NCBI RefSeq assembly: GCF_900770955.1
Contig: NZ_CAAGLX010000010.1
Span: 1 to 64,000, forward strand
DNA: 64,000 nucleotides
Direction: 5' to 3'
Origin: an uncultured Phascolarctobacterium sp.
Lineage (GTDB): Bacteria; Bacillota; Negativicutes; Acidaminococcales; Acidaminococcaceae
Position numbers and translations under genes: made by a program. The notes below the pieces were generated by a model. It had not been told where the DNA came from. It was given only the letters and a program-made list of their open reading frames with translations, and ran no database searches. Shown piece by piece: positions 50,094 through 58,904 of this stretch. Every line of letters begins with the position of its first letter. Positions within the stretch are counted from its first letter, which is position 1.

Positions 50094-51986
50094 TCAGCCT
50101 TCTGCTTCTGCCAATTCGGAAAGATAGGCCCAACGCTCCACCATCTCGTCGAGCTTTTGCTGCACAGCCTCCTGCTGCTTGGTCAAATCAGCCAGACGGG
50201 TAAAGTCGCTGCCGCATTGGTTGATTTCCGCGTCCAGCATTTTCAGCTCGGCCTCGCTGCGTGCAATCTCCTGGTCCAGGCGCTCCAGCTCCAAACGCTC
50301 GCCGTAGGTCATTTTCTTCTTGGCAGGCTCTTCGGCAGTCTTGGCTGCAGCCACCGGCTTAGCCTTTACGGGCTGCGCCTGCTGCACGCTTTCCTCCTGC
50401 AAAGCTGCGGCATAATCGCTGTAACCGCCGATATACGGCTTGATGCTGCCATCCTGCTCCAACGCGAAAATCTTTTGTGCAAAGCGGTCGAGGAAGTAAC
50501 GGTCATGGGAAACTGCGATAACCGCACCGGCGAAGCTGTCCAGATAATCCTCCAAAACAGAAAGCGTAGGAATATCCAGATCATTCGTCGGCTCGTCCAA
50601 AAGCAGTACGTTCGGTGCCGTCATCAGCATACGCAGCAGATACAGACGGCGTTTTTCACCGCCGCTGAGCTTGGACACCGGCACCCATTGCAGCTCCGGC
50701 GGGAAGAGGAAGCGTTCCAGCATCTGTGCCGCGCTGATGCGCTGGCCGTCTGCCGTTTCAATATAATTATTGGCCTCCTTGATATATTCCAGCACACGCA
50801 TATTGCTGTCCGGAAACTCGCTGTGCTGCGCAAAATAACCAATCTTAACTGTCTGACCCACGCGCATTTCACCGCTTGTAGGCTGCAGCTTGCCGGCTAT
50901 AATATCCATCAGCGTTGATTTGCCTGCACCGTTAGGACCGACGATACCAATGCGGTCATTACGCAGCAAAATATAGCTGAAATCCTTGATATAATCCTTG
51001 CCGTCCCACACCATGCCGATGTTTTCCAACTCGATAATAGTTTTGCCAAGACGACTGCTGACGGAGGACATCTCCAGATTTGCTTCCGTCTTGACGTTCT
51101 TTACTTCCGCTTCAATCTGGGCAAAACGCTCTACGCGGTCCTTCTTTTTGGTACGGCGTGCTTCCGCACCACGGCTGATCCACGCCAGCTCACGGCGGTA
51201 AATGTTACGCAGCTTTTGCGCAGCAGAGGCCTCAGCAATGCGGCGTTCCTCGCGCTTTTGCAAAAACAGGCTGTAGTTGCCTACGTAGACATAGCCTTTG
51301 CCGCCGTCAATCTCCAAGGTGCGGTTAACAACACGGTCAAAGAAATAACGGTCATGGGTTACCATCAGCAGTGCACCCTTGCGCGCCAACAGCTTTTGCT
51401 CCAGCCAGGCAACAGTAGCGTTATCCATATGGTTGGTAGGCTCGTCCAAAATCAGCAGGTCCGAAGGACGCACCAGCACACCGGCCAAGGCCACGCGCTT
51501 GCGCTGGCCGCCGCTCAGCTCGCCCATCTGCTGCTGCAGGTTGGTAATACCCAGCTGCGTAAGCACCGCCTTCGCTTCGCTCTCCAGCTGCCAGGCATAT
51601 TTATCGTCCATCTGCTGCTGCAAATCCAGCAAATGCTTCTGCAGCTTTTGGTTTTCCGGCTCTGCAGCAGCCTGCTCCACCGCAACTTCGTAATCGCGCA
51701 AAAGCACCATCAGCGGCGAATCGCCTTTAAAAACCTGCTCCAGCACCGTGGCATCTGCTTCAAACGGAGGATCCTGCGGCAGATATTCCATCACTACGCC
51801 GCCTGGAATCGTCAGCTTGCCGTCACCGGCCTCGTGATTGGCAATCATGCGCAGCAAAGTACTTTTACCGGTGCCGTTGACGCCGATAATACCGTACTTG
51901 TCGCCCTCTTCTACATTAAACGTAATATTTTTAAACAATAATCTGTCGCCATAGCTGTACGACAAATCCTCTGCACTTAAAATCAT
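50094..51986 (-). CDS. uup: ABC-F ATPase, Uup-like
   Basis: This is a 630-residue soluble protein with two ABC ATPase domains and no membrane part. Domain 1 has GVNGTGKSTLL, LSGGQRKRVALAGVL and LLILDEPTNHMD. A linker with RRELAWISRGAEARRTKKKDR (shown up to its key residues) follows. Domain 2 has GPNGAGKSTLMD, LSGGEKRRLYLL and VLLLDEPTNDLD. The C-terminal about 100 residues are a charged coiled coil (EELERLDQEIARSEAELKML region), which marks Uup among ABC-F proteins. ABC-F proteins act on ribosomes; Uup is linked to ribosome function and transposon excision in E. coli. Single-gene unit. Confidence 0.88.
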   Translation of the reverse strand: MILSAEDLSYSYGDRLLFKNITFNVEEGDKYGIIGVNGTGKSTLLRMIANHEAGDGKLTIPGGVVMEYLPQDPPFEADATVLEQVFKGDSPLMVLLRDYEVAVEQAAAEPENQKLQKHLLDLQQQMDDKYAWQLESEAKAVLTQLGITNLQQQMGELSGGQRKRVALAGVLVRPSDLLILDEPTNHMDNATVAWLEQKLLARKGALLMVTHDRYFFDRVVNRTLEIDGGKGYVYVGNYSLFLQKREERRIAEASAAQKLRNIYRRELAWISRGAEARRTKKKDRVERFAQIEAEVKNVKTEANLEMSSVSSRLGKTIIELENIGMVWDGKDYIKDFSYILLRNDRIGIVGPNGAGKSTLMDIIAGKLQPTSGEMRVGQTVKIGYFAQHSEFPDSNMRVLEYIKEANNYIETADGQRISAAQMLERFLFPPELQWVPVSKLSGGEKRRLYLLRMLMTAPNVLLLDEPTNDLDIPTLSVLEDYLDSFAGAVIAVSHDRYFLDRFAQKIFALEQDGSIKPYIGGYSDYAAALQEESVQQAQPVKAKPVAAAKTAEEPAKKKMTYGERLELERLDQEIARSEAELKMLDAEINQCGSDFTRLADLTKQQEAVQQKLDEMVERWAYLSELAEAEG

Positions 51987-52047
51987 TTTACTTATCTCCC
52001 TGTAAAAAATTTACACTCTAAAATTATATCACGCCTGCGGATAAATG

Positions 52048-52077
52048 TAAAAAGGACGAAGCGCAAGGCCCGTCCTT
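52048..52077 (-). terminator. Intrinsic terminator after the barnase-barstar pair
   Basis: On the minus strand AAGGACG and CGTCCTT form the outer stem around a GC-rich loop, followed by TTT. It lies 8 bp after the barstar stop codon. Confidence 0.7.
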
Positions 52078-52084
52078 CGTATGG

Positions 52085-52354
52085 TTATTTCACTGTTACC
52101 TGTAAATCTTCGTTTTCCTCCGCTGCATCCTGTAAAACCTGCAGCAGCTGCTCGCCATACCAGCCCAGCTTTTCATTATCTGTAACATTGGCAGGTACAA
52201 TAATCAGAGTAGGCTCGGCAATTTCCGTCAGGCAGTCATACAGCGCGTCTAAATTGGCACCGTAGTACACAGGTAATGCCAGCACGCTGCGCAGATATTT
52301 ATGCAGCGCAGGCACAGATTTCATGCGCTCAAGGTCTAATGTGATTGTTTTCAT
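52085..52354 (-). CDS. Barstar-family ribonuclease inhibitor
   Basis: This 89-residue inhibitor matches the barstar fold: KTITLDLERMKSVPALHKYL, then LPVYYGANLDALYDCLTEI, the loop-helix that plugs the barnase active site, and a C-terminal DLQVTVK strand. It lies 10 bp after the barnase gene, so toxin and inhibitor are co-transcribed. As a cytosolic protein without signal peptide it would neutralise enzyme that stays or returns inside the cell. Confidence 0.92.
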   Translation of the reverse strand: MKTITLDLERMKSVPALHKYLRSVLALPVYYGANLDALYDCLTEIAEPTLIIVPANVTDNEKLGWYGEQLLQVLQDAAEENEDLQVTVK

Positions 52355-52364
52355 GATAATCTCC

Positions 52365-52895
52365 TTATTTTCCGTACAGCTTGCTGAAGGACTTGTAATG
52401 GTCGCCAGTGTAGTAAATCAGGCCATCGTTGGAAAAGACGATGCGCTTCGCGTTACGATTGCCCTTCACATAATCAATATCGCATTCCTTCCAGTTACGG
52501 CCGTTTTGCTTCGGCAGCTTGCCCTCGTAATTACCGTAGCGGTCACCGCCGATGGATTTGCCGGGTGCAACCTTGTCGAGTGTGCCTTTAGTCTGCCAGC
52601 CCAGCTTTTTGGCTTCATTTTTTGTGATATAGTTGTGCGGCAGACGCTTATATTCGTTGATGTAGGCAGCAACGTGCTCCTTATCAGTATAGGCCGCATT
52701 TTGGCTGATTTTGATTTTACCGCTGTTGGCCTTGACGTTGGCCGCAGTGTTTTGGCCGTTGTTGCTTTTTGTTGTATTAACATTTGTTGTCTGGGTTGTC
52801 TGCTTCTCGCTCGTCTTGGGGCTGTTACTGCCACAGCCGGCAATTATACTGACGCTCAGCAGCATCGCCAGGAAGAACGCTAAAAGTTTTTGCAT
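52365..52895 (-). CDS. Barnase-family ribonuclease with lipoprotein signal
   Basis: This 176-residue protein has a lipoprotein signal (LLSVSIIAGC, Cys at residue 21) and a Thr/Asn/Lys-rich linker of about 45 residues. A full barnase domain follows: AAYINEYKRLPHNYITKNEAKKLGW as its first blocks, then SIGGDRYGNYEGKLP, RNWKECDIDYV, NAKRIVFSNDGLIYYTGDHY. The catalytic Glu (KECD), Arg and His (GDHY) positions of barnase are present. Secreted barnases are common, but a lipid-anchored form is unusual; it may be surface-displayed or used in contact-dependent competition. The inhibitor gene follows. Confidence 0.92.
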   Translation of the reverse strand: MQKLLAFFLAMLLSVSIIAGCGSNSPKTSEKQTTQTTNVNTTKSNNGQNTAANVKANSGKIKISQNAAYTDKEHVAAYINEYKRLPHNYITKNEAKKLGWQTKGTLDKVAPGKSIGGDRYGNYEGKLPKQNGRNWKECDIDYVKGNRNAKRIVFSNDGLIYYTGDHYKSFSKLYGK

Positions 52896-52942
52896 AAGGA
52901 TGCTCCTTTCTTAAAAACCACCATCATTATATGCTCTTGCGA

Positions 52943-53674
52943 TTACATATTATACATAGCCAGAAACTCATCCAATCTTTTTTCTTCTAATAAAGCTATG
53001 TAATCAGCAAACGGCTCAACATTACCATGCAATGCATATTCTTCTAAGCGTTTAAAATACTCTAATCTGTCAAATTTAGGAATAGATATAGGCATAAGCC
53101 GGTTAGCCAATAATTGGTAATTCATTATCAATCTGCTTGTACGTCCGTTGCCGTCAATGAATGGATGAATACGTACAAATTCTGCATGTGTCCAAGCAGC
53201 TAAAGTAATAGGATCATCTTTATATTTCCATGTCAAATCCGCAAAAAAATTCTTTACCTGCCTATATGCTTCATTAGGCTCAGGCGGTATATGATTAGCG
53301 CCGGTAATTCGTACATTCACATTACGATAGAATCCACCGGCAAAAATATTTTCCATTAAAATGCTATGAATATCTTTGGTCATTGCTTCGTCTAAAGTGA
53401 AACCATCAGCGATTTTCTGCTTTATAAATTCATATGCTTTTTTATGATTAACAATCTCAAAAATTTCGCGCAAATGCTTGCCGCCAATAGAAATACCATC
53501 TTCTAAGACCACTTTCGTTTCTAAAAGTGATAAGGTATTTCCTTCAATCGCTGTAGATTCATGAGTATACTCTAATTCGAAATTAGCTTCCCATTTAGCA
53601 AAAGCTAAAGAATCTACCTGCTTCGCACATTGATGATATTTTTCTGCTTTTTTTATAATGTTTTCATACTTCAT
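52943..53674 (-). CDS. Fic-domain protein with N-terminal inhibitory motif
   Basis: This 243-residue protein carries the Fic core HPFIDGNGRTSRLI, with catalytic His and the anion-binding glycines. Upstream ESTAIEGN matches the inhibitory (S/T)xxxE(G/N) helix, so the protein is a class II, self-inhibited Fic enzyme. Fic proteins AMPylate or otherwise modify target proteins. The start is ATG 53674 with GAGG seven bases upstream. It ends a minus-strand block with the Sel1-like gene and two acidic unknowns. Confidence 0.92.
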   Translation of the reverse strand: MKYENIIKKAEKYHQCAKQVDSLAFAKWEANFELEYTHESTAIEGNTLSLLETKVVLEDGISIGGKHLREIFEIVNHKKAYEFIKQKIADGFTLDEAMTKDIHSILMENIFAGGFYRNVNVRITGANHIPPEPNEAYRQVKNFFADLTWKYKDDPITLAAWTHAEFVRIHPFIDGNGRTSRLIMNYQLLANRLMPISIPKFDRLEYFKRLEEYALHGNVEPFADYIALLEEKRLDEFLAMYNM

Positions 53675-53697
53675 AAGTTTTCCTCTCATTCTATATT

Positions 53698-54048
53698 TTA
53701 TGAAAAGATAGCGGCTAATTTATCTGCCAGATTAGAATTTAAGCCATCCGCTTTTTTCTCCGGTACTTTTTCTTCATCATGCTGACTCTCATCATCAGAT
53801 TGCAGCAATTCAAGCATTTTAATTTCAGATTCCACATCTCCGCTTTTTGCTACTTCAGCTAACCATTTAATAGCATTATCTTTGTTTTTTTGTACAACAA
53901 TACCATTAAGATATAAATCAGCCAGCTTTTTCTGACAAGCACTACTGCCACAATCTGCTCCTAGCATAAAAACCTCAACAGCACGTTTAGCAGCGCCGTA
54001 ATCTTTCTGTTGCAAATAGATATTGCCTAATAAATATGCTGCTTTCAA
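53698..54048 (-). CDS. Sel1-like repeat protein, small
   Basis: This is a 116-residue protein with about two Sel1/TPR-like repeats (AYLLGNIYLQQKDYGAAKRAVEVF..., then ADLYLNGIVVQKNKDNAIKWLAEVAKSGD) and an acidic tail DDESQHDEEK. It starts with an ATG overlapping the upstream stop (ATGA). Sel1 repeats bind proteins. Possible immunity or adaptor role beside the Fic gene; not established. Confidence 0.7.
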   Translation of the reverse strand: MKAAYLLGNIYLQQKDYGAAKRAVEVFMLGADCGSSACQKKLADLYLNGIVVQKNKDNAIKWLAEVAKSGDVESEIKMLELLQSDDESQHDEEKVPEKKADGLNSNLADKLAAIFS

Positions 54049-54626
54049 GGTCCCGATACTACAAAAAATTCCGTATTCTGATTTTCATCTATCATTTTTC
54101 TTACATAGTGAATAAAACGACTATAAAAATCTATAAGCACAGCTTTTTTAGGAAGCATATATATTAATTTTTCTTCAATAGGCATTGTATCATCAAAGCA
54201 TATTCGTAAGCTGATATTACGATAAGCCTTAACGGCACGATTCAAATCAATAATCTCATGTATTCGTGAACTATGAGGATTACTTTCCAACAACATCATA
54301 AGCTCTTCCAGCTCTTGTAATATCTGCTTAACAGCACTTAACGGATAAAAATTATCACCCCAATGCTCAAATTCATCAGCAGGCATATAAGTGTCTTGAT
54401 TATATTTTGCATCAAAGTAACGTGCAAAAATATCCTCCAGTAAAAAGTCTGAATCATCTTCATCTATAGAAATATGAACCTTAAAATTGACTTCATCACT
54501 ATTACCGTCAGATATTCCGTACCACATATAAGAATGATCATCGTATTCTCCAGTATATATTGGTATACGATCCTCATCTATTAAGATATAATCATCAGAT
54601 TCAGGCATGTTTATCTTGTTAGCCAT
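54045..54626 (-). CDS. Acidic protein of unknown function
   Basis: This 193-residue soluble protein is strongly acidic (IPIYTGEYDDHSYMWYGISDGNSDE, HISIDEDDSDFLLEDIF). It has a helical C-terminal half without signal peptide. I recognise no family. It overlaps the Sel1-like gene by four bases and follows the other acidic gene by 19 bp. High acidity and linkage to Fic and barnase-barstar genes resemble immunity proteins of polymorphic toxins; that is an inference. Confidence 0.6.
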   Translation of the reverse strand: MANKINMPESDDYILIDEDRIPIYTGEYDDHSYMWYGISDGNSDEVNFKVHISIDEDDSDFLLEDIFARYFDAKYNQDTYMPADEFEHWGDNFYPLSAVKQILQELEELMMLLESNPHSSRIHEIIDLNRAVKAYRNISLRICFDDTMPIEEKLIYMLPKKAVLIDFYSRFIHYVRKMIDENQNTEFFVVSGP

Positions 54627-54645
54627 AAAACTCTCCCTTAATACG

Positions 54646-55305
54646 TTACATATCCAACTGCAACAGCTTCATTTCATCTTCAAAATTAAATTCGTAAACA
54701 AAGTCATCTATAGACATCAGTTTTAAAGCAAATGCTTTGACAATAAGCAATTGGCGTATATTTATATCATCATCCCAAGTGTAAAAATGATAAGTATTTA
54801 TTCCGTATTTTTTTAAACACTCCGTAAAACATTTTGCTACAGCATACGCAAAATCACTTAACCAAACATTGAATTTATATGTCTTATTTTCACTATCGCT
54901 AAATCTTTTAACAGTAATATTCAGCATAGCATCAGGCTTATGAAAATACTGCAAGTCAAAACTTATATTCCATTCATAGGTAGAAGGCTCCTCATCCCAC
55001 ACAAAGCGAACTTTTTCTGGAACACCAGCCCATTCATTGCCATCATTATCGATAAATAAACATTTATATTCTTCTGTTTCAACCAAAAATTCTTCATACT
55101 CGTTATCATAGTCAAGGAAAAAATAAGCTGTCTCTAATAAGCCGGTAGGAATACTTGTATGCCAAATTGTAGCAACAGATGACGTAAGCTCTATAGCATT
55201 TATACAGCACTTAACGTCAGCCCAGCCTGCTTCTCGTGGCAAAACTTCAAATTTTACAGGACAATCATCTCGTATAACTACATTGTTCCAATCTATACTA
55301 GTCAC
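54646..55305 (-). CDS. Protein of unknown function, possible immunity protein
   Basis: This is a 219-residue soluble protein with a beta-rich first two thirds (FEVLPREAGWADVKCCINAIEL, YEEFLVETEEYKCLFIDNDGNEW) and helices after about residue 150. It starts at GTG 55305, with GGAGGG seven bases upstream. No family recognised. It is the first gene of the island that ends with the Fic gene. Its size and acidity fit immunity proteins; unproven. Confidence 0.6.
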   Translation of the reverse strand: MTSIDWNNVVIRDDCPVKFEVLPREAGWADVKCCINAIELTSSVATIWHTSIPTGLLETAYFFLDYDNEYEEFLVETEEYKCLFIDNDGNEWAGVPEKVRFVWDEEPSTYEWNISFDLQYFHKPDAMLNITVKRFSDSENKTYKFNVWLSDFAYAVAKCFTECLKKYGINTYHFYTWDDDINIRQLLIVKAFALKLMSIDDFVYEFNFEDEMKLLQLDM

Positions 55306-55355
55306 AGCTTATCCCTCCATAGTCATCTTCTTCTCATTATATCACATACAAAAAG

Positions 55356-55382
55356 CTGGCGCACCTTATCCTGATGCGCCAG
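55356..55382. terminator. Bidirectional terminator between the toxin island and the fumarate reductase pair
   Basis: CTGGCGCA (55356-55363) and TGCGCCAG (55375-55382) pair perfectly, with CTTTTTG on the minus side and TAATTTTT on the plus side. Confidence 0.88.
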
Positions 55383-55403
55383 TAATTTTTCTATTTATCT
55401 ATT

Positions 55404-57011
55404 TTATCTTACATCTCTGCCATGAGTATAAACAGGCAGCAGCTTCGGTGACAGCTCGCCCTGCACACCGGCAGCCTTTTCTTCCTCAGCATAGCGACGT
55501 ACATGCTCCAGGCTCAGCTTGCCCAAGCGCACATTTTTCGCTGCTTCGGCAGCCTTAGTACCGGCAATGCGGCCAAAGACTATGATATCCAGCAGGCTGT
55601 TGCCCATCAGACGGTTAGTACCGTGAATGCCGCCTACAGCTTCACCGGCAACGAACAGTCCCGGCAGCTTGGTTTCCGCATCCTTATCAATCAGGATACC
55701 GCCGTTTTGGTAATGCAGCGTCGGATAAATCAAAATAGGCTCCTTGCGCAGGTCAATGCCAAACTTTGCATACATGCGCAGCATACCCGGAATGCGTTTG
55801 GCAATTGTGCCTTCGCCGTGCAGCATTTCAATCAGCGGCGTATCCAGCCACAGTGCCACACCATCGAGCGCTTTAACACCCTTGCCGCGGGCAGTACATT
55901 CGCGGATGATGGACGCAGCCGCCACATCACGGGTTTCCAGCGGATGCATAAAGATTTCGCCCTCGCTGTTTACCAGCTGCGCACCAATCGAACGCACCTT
56001 TTCGGTAACCAGCGCGCCATAAATCTGCGCCGGATAAGCAACACCCGTCGGATGATACTGAATAGCATCCGCATAAATCAGCGGTGCACCGGCACGATAA
56101 GCCATAACCAGACCGTCCGCAGTCGCACCGTAATGGTTAGAGGTCGGGAAGCCCTGGTAATGCAGACGACCTGCGCCGCCTGTTGCCATAATTACGCATT
56201 TTGCGCGTACAACCTTGTACTCCTGCGCATCAAAATCCCACAGCACCGCACCGGCAGTTTTGCCCTCTTCGTCCAACAGCAGCTCGACAGCAGGCGCAAA
56301 CTCCAGCACAGGAATACCGCGGTTCTGCACCTCGTCACGCAGCACGCGCATAATCTCCGCACCGGTGTAGTCGGCGCAGGCATGCATACGCTTACGGCTC
56401 GTGCCGCCGCCATGCGTTGTCACCATAGTGCCGTCCTGCTCCTTGTCAAACATAACGCCCAGCTTGCTCAGCCAGTCAATAGCCAACGGTCCATTGCTTA
56501 CCAGCTCTTCCAAAAGCTCGGGAATATTTTTGTAGTGACCGCCGCCAAAGGCATCCAGATAATGCTGCGCCGGGGAATCGTTGCCCTTATCCGCAGCCTG
56601 AATACCGCCTTCAGCCATCATGGTGTTGGCATCACCCATGCGCAGCTTGGTTACTACGAGGACATTCGCACCGCCGTTATGTGCTTCCAGCGCTGCGGAA
56701 GCACCGGCGCCGCCGCCGCCGATAACCAGCACATCAACATCATAGTCCACTTTTTCCAGATCAAGCTCTACATCCTGCAGGCGGCTTTTGCCCTCCAGCA
56801 GCTGTGCCAATTCTACCGGCACCTTCTGTCCCTTGTTGGGGCCAACCTCCAAAACCTTGAAGCCCTTAGAGCTGTAGTCCGGATGGAACTCCTTCAGCAG
56901 CTCTTCCTTTTCATCTGCCGTAAAGCGTTCGATAGAAGCATGCAGACGTTGGGCACGTGTAGCTTCAACCTTAGCCATAGATTTTAACATATCTTCAGTA
57001 AATGCGCTCAC
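55404..57011 (-). CDS. Soluble fumarate reductase-like flavoprotein subunit (TfrA type)
   Basis: This 535-residue FAD protein belongs to the fumarate reductase/succinate dehydrogenase family. The FAD motif VIGGGGAGASAALEAHNGG is near residue 95, then AEGGIQAA, THGGGTSRKRMHACADYTG, QYHPTGVAYP and the arginine-rich RECTARGKG. The stretch LRMGDANTMMAEGG lacks the histidine that binds FAD covalently in membrane-bound FrdA/SdhA. No FrdC/D anchor is near. An N-terminal extension of about 80 residues precedes FAD. The start is GTG 57011 after GGAGG. It is therefore a soluble enzyme, like thiol-dependent fumarate reductase; direction and partner are inferred. Confidence 0.85.
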   Translation of the reverse strand: MSAFTEDMLKSMAKVEATRAQRLHASIERFTADEKEELLKEFHPDYSSKGFKVLEVGPNKGQKVPVELAQLLEGKSRLQDVELDLEKVDYDVDVLVIGGGGAGASAALEAHNGGANVLVVTKLRMGDANTMMAEGGIQAADKGNDSPAQHYLDAFGGGHYKNIPELLEELVSNGPLAIDWLSKLGVMFDKEQDGTMVTTHGGGTSRKRMHACADYTGAEIMRVLRDEVQNRGIPVLEFAPAVELLLDEEGKTAGAVLWDFDAQEYKVVRAKCVIMATGGAGRLHYQGFPTSNHYGATADGLVMAYRAGAPLIYADAIQYHPTGVAYPAQIYGALVTEKVRSIGAQLVNSEGEIFMHPLETRDVAAASIIRECTARGKGVKALDGVALWLDTPLIEMLHGEGTIAKRIPGMLRMYAKFGIDLRKEPILIYPTLHYQNGGILIDKDAETKLPGLFVAGEAVGGIHGTNRLMGNSLLDIIVFGRIAGTKAAEAAKNVRLGKLSLEHVRRYAEEEKAAGVQGELSPKLLPVYTHGRDVR

Positions 57012-57025
57012 TTTGCTGCACCTCC

Positions 57026-57700
57026 TTATTTTTCAATCTCACGCTTGTTATACAGGTCTTTGATTTCGTCCAAAGGCATCTTTTTGAGCTTTTCCAGCAG
57101 CGTTACATAATCGCCGTTTTCAATCTCGGCAACACGCTGAGCCAGATGCTCGCACTTCGGCGCAATATATTTGCCGGTCAGGCGACGGCACAGCAGGCCG
57201 ACAGCACTGTGGCTGATTTGTGCCGGGCAGCGGGATGCGCAGATGTTACAGCCAACGCAGTCGAAGGAAGCGTGCGCCGCTTTTTCGTATTCACCGCGTT
57301 GAGCGTAAGCAATATACTGCATAACATTCAGGCCCTGCGGACAGCCCTTGGTGCAGGCATTGCAGCCGATGCAGCTGAAAATTTCCGGATACAGCTGACC
57401 AACAATATTATCACTTGCCTTAATCTCTTCGATATTAAAGGTGCGCTTGTTAAGCGGGAAGGAATCAATCTTGCCAACGCACATACCTTCCTCAACCTTA
57501 GTCTGGCAGGACAGCACAACCTTCAGCTCCGTGCTGCCCTTCAGACGATAAATTACTGCGCAGGCTCCGCAAAAGCCGCTACGGCAGCCGCAGCCGCGCA
57601 CCAGCTTAAAGCCTGCATATTCCATGGCATCCATAATGGTCAGGGTTGCCGGGACACTGTACTTTTTGCCCAGCAGGTAAACAGTTACCATTTCTTCCAT
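57026..57700 (-). CDS. Fumarate reductase-like iron-sulfur subunit, 2Fe-2S plus HdrC-like clusters
   Basis: This 224-residue electron-transfer subunit has an N-terminal 2Fe-2S domain GCGCRSGFCGACAVIY, then two 4Fe-4S motifs CIGCNACTKGCPQGLN and CVGCNICASRCPAQI. The C-terminal half resembles HdrC. It has no CCG domain and no membrane segment. The start is ATG 57700 with AAGGAG upstream; the longer frame is unsupported. It precedes the flavoprotein gene by 14 bp and lies next to a Flox-Hdr locus, so it could accept electrons from an Hdr partner. Confidence 0.85.
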   Translation of the reverse strand: MEEMVTVYLLGKKYSVPATLTIMDAMEYAGFKLVRGCGCRSGFCGACAVIYRLKGSTELKVVLSCQTKVEEGMCVGKIDSFPLNKRTFNIEEIKASDNIVGQLYPEIFSCIGCNACTKGCPQGLNVMQYIAYAQRGEYEKAAHASFDCVGCNICASRCPAQISHSAVGLLCRRLTGKYIAPKCEHLAQRVAEIENGDYVTLLEKLKKMPLDEIKDLYNKREIEK

Positions 57701-58067
57701 ATTTTTGCTCCTTATATTTTCTTCTCCAAAAAAATGTATATGTATAAATTGAATTCTGTAGAACTGCAAGCGAAGTGCCTACAAGACACCCCAGTCATCG
57801 CCGGCGGCGATGCAAGCCTCCTTGCATGAGGCAACAGAACTCTAGAGGACTCACAACGTAAGCAATTATAATATCGTGGTGCGAATAAAAATTTTAGTAA
57901 ATAAGTGTCTGGATTCACAGAAGTGTCGCAACTGTTTGAGCGATAAGCAAACTAATATAGAACAATTTGTAAGCATAGCGCGAGTTTTGCTGCACTTCGT
58001 CTTGAATCCACACGAAATTTGCGTTAAGAAATTTTTTCTGAGCTAAGCGATATTTAATTGCGAAGAA
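57701..58067. promoter_or_regulatory. Structured leader region upstream of the fumarate reductase pair
   Basis: This 367-bp gap on the minus strand is AT-rich except for a GC-rich block with two adjoining perfect hairpins, TGCAAG-GAGG-CTTGCA (57826-57811) and CATCGCC-GCC-GGCGATG (57812-57796). A TATAAT-like -10 lies upstream. No tRNA, riboswitch class or gene is recognised. Confidence 0.5.
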
Positions 58068-58904
58068 TCAATATTCGTCCGGCATCTCATCCAACTCGTC
58101 GCAAGTAAATACCGGTCCATCCTTGCACACATACTTTTTACCGATATTGCAGCGACCGCACTTGCCCACGCCGCACTTCATGCGCAGCTCCAGCGTCGTA
58201 TAAACCTGCTTCTTCTCAAAGCCCATCTCAATCAACGCCGCCAGACACAGCTTAATCATAATCGGCGGACCGCACAGCAGCACCGTCTTATCCGGCGTAA
58301 ACTTCAAGTCCTTCAGGAAGTTCGGCACAAAGCCTACATTGCCCGTCCAGCCCTCCTGCGCACGGTCAATCGTCAGATGCACGCGTGTATCCTTTTGCGA
58401 CGGCCAAACATTCGCCAGCTCATCGTAACGCACAAAATCTTCCTTACTGCGCGCACCGTAAACCACATCAATACTGCCGTAATCGTCACGCTTATCCAGC
58501 ATATAATTGATTACACTGCGCAGCGGCGCCAAACCGATACCACCGGCAATAAACAGCAAATCCTTGCCCTGCAATTTATCCTCGACAGGAAAATGATTAC
58601 CGTAAGGTCCGCGCACTGCTATCTGCTGACCGGGTTCAATATCAAAATGCAAAAAGTTCGTAATCGAACCGCAGCGTTTAATGCTGAACTCCATATATTT
58701 TTCGTTCGTCGGAGACGAGGTAATGGAAAAAATCGCCTCACCCTTACCGGGAACAGAAAGAATAGCGCATTGTCCCGGCATATGCTCAAACAGCTTACCA
58801 CCGCCGATTTTCTCCACGCGGAAGGTTTTTACATCAGCCGTTTCCGTACAGATATCCGTCACCACGCCAATCTGCGGAATCAAGGTATCCTGACAATTAC
58901 ACAT
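58068..58904 (-). CDS. FloxA-like FAD/NAD(P)-binding oxidoreductase
   Basis: This is a 278-residue ferredoxin reductase-like protein. The FAD part has GQCAILSVPGKGEAIFSITSSP and RGPYGNHFP, the NAD part GGIGLAPLRSVINYML and VLLCGPPIMI, and the C-terminal 2Fe-2S motif CGVGKCGRCNIG...C. It resembles DHODH electron-transfer and sulfite-reductase B subunits. In Flox-Hdr complexes this protein oxidises NADH and passes electrons to the Hdr bifurcating core. It overlaps the next upstream gene by 8 bp. Confidence 0.85.
   Translation of the reverse strand: MCNCQDTLIPQIGVVTDICTETADVKTFRVEKIGGGKLFEHMPGQCAILSVPGKGEAIFSITSSPTNEKYMEFSIKRCGSITNFLHFDIEPGQQIAVRGPYGNHFPVEDKLQGKDLLFIAGGIGLAPLRSVINYMLDKRDDYGSIDVVYGARSKEDFVRYDELANVWPSQKDTRVHLTIDRAQEGWTGNVGFVPNFLKDLKFTPDKTVLLCGPPIMIKLCLAALIEMGFEKKQVYTTLELRMKCGVGKCGRCNIGKKYVCKDGPVFTCDELDEMPDEY

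Noticed and set aside
57796..57826. Arginine-codon leader peptide
   Set aside because: A ten-codon frame with several Arg codons spans the hairpins, but it has no ribosome site and no link to arginine genes.
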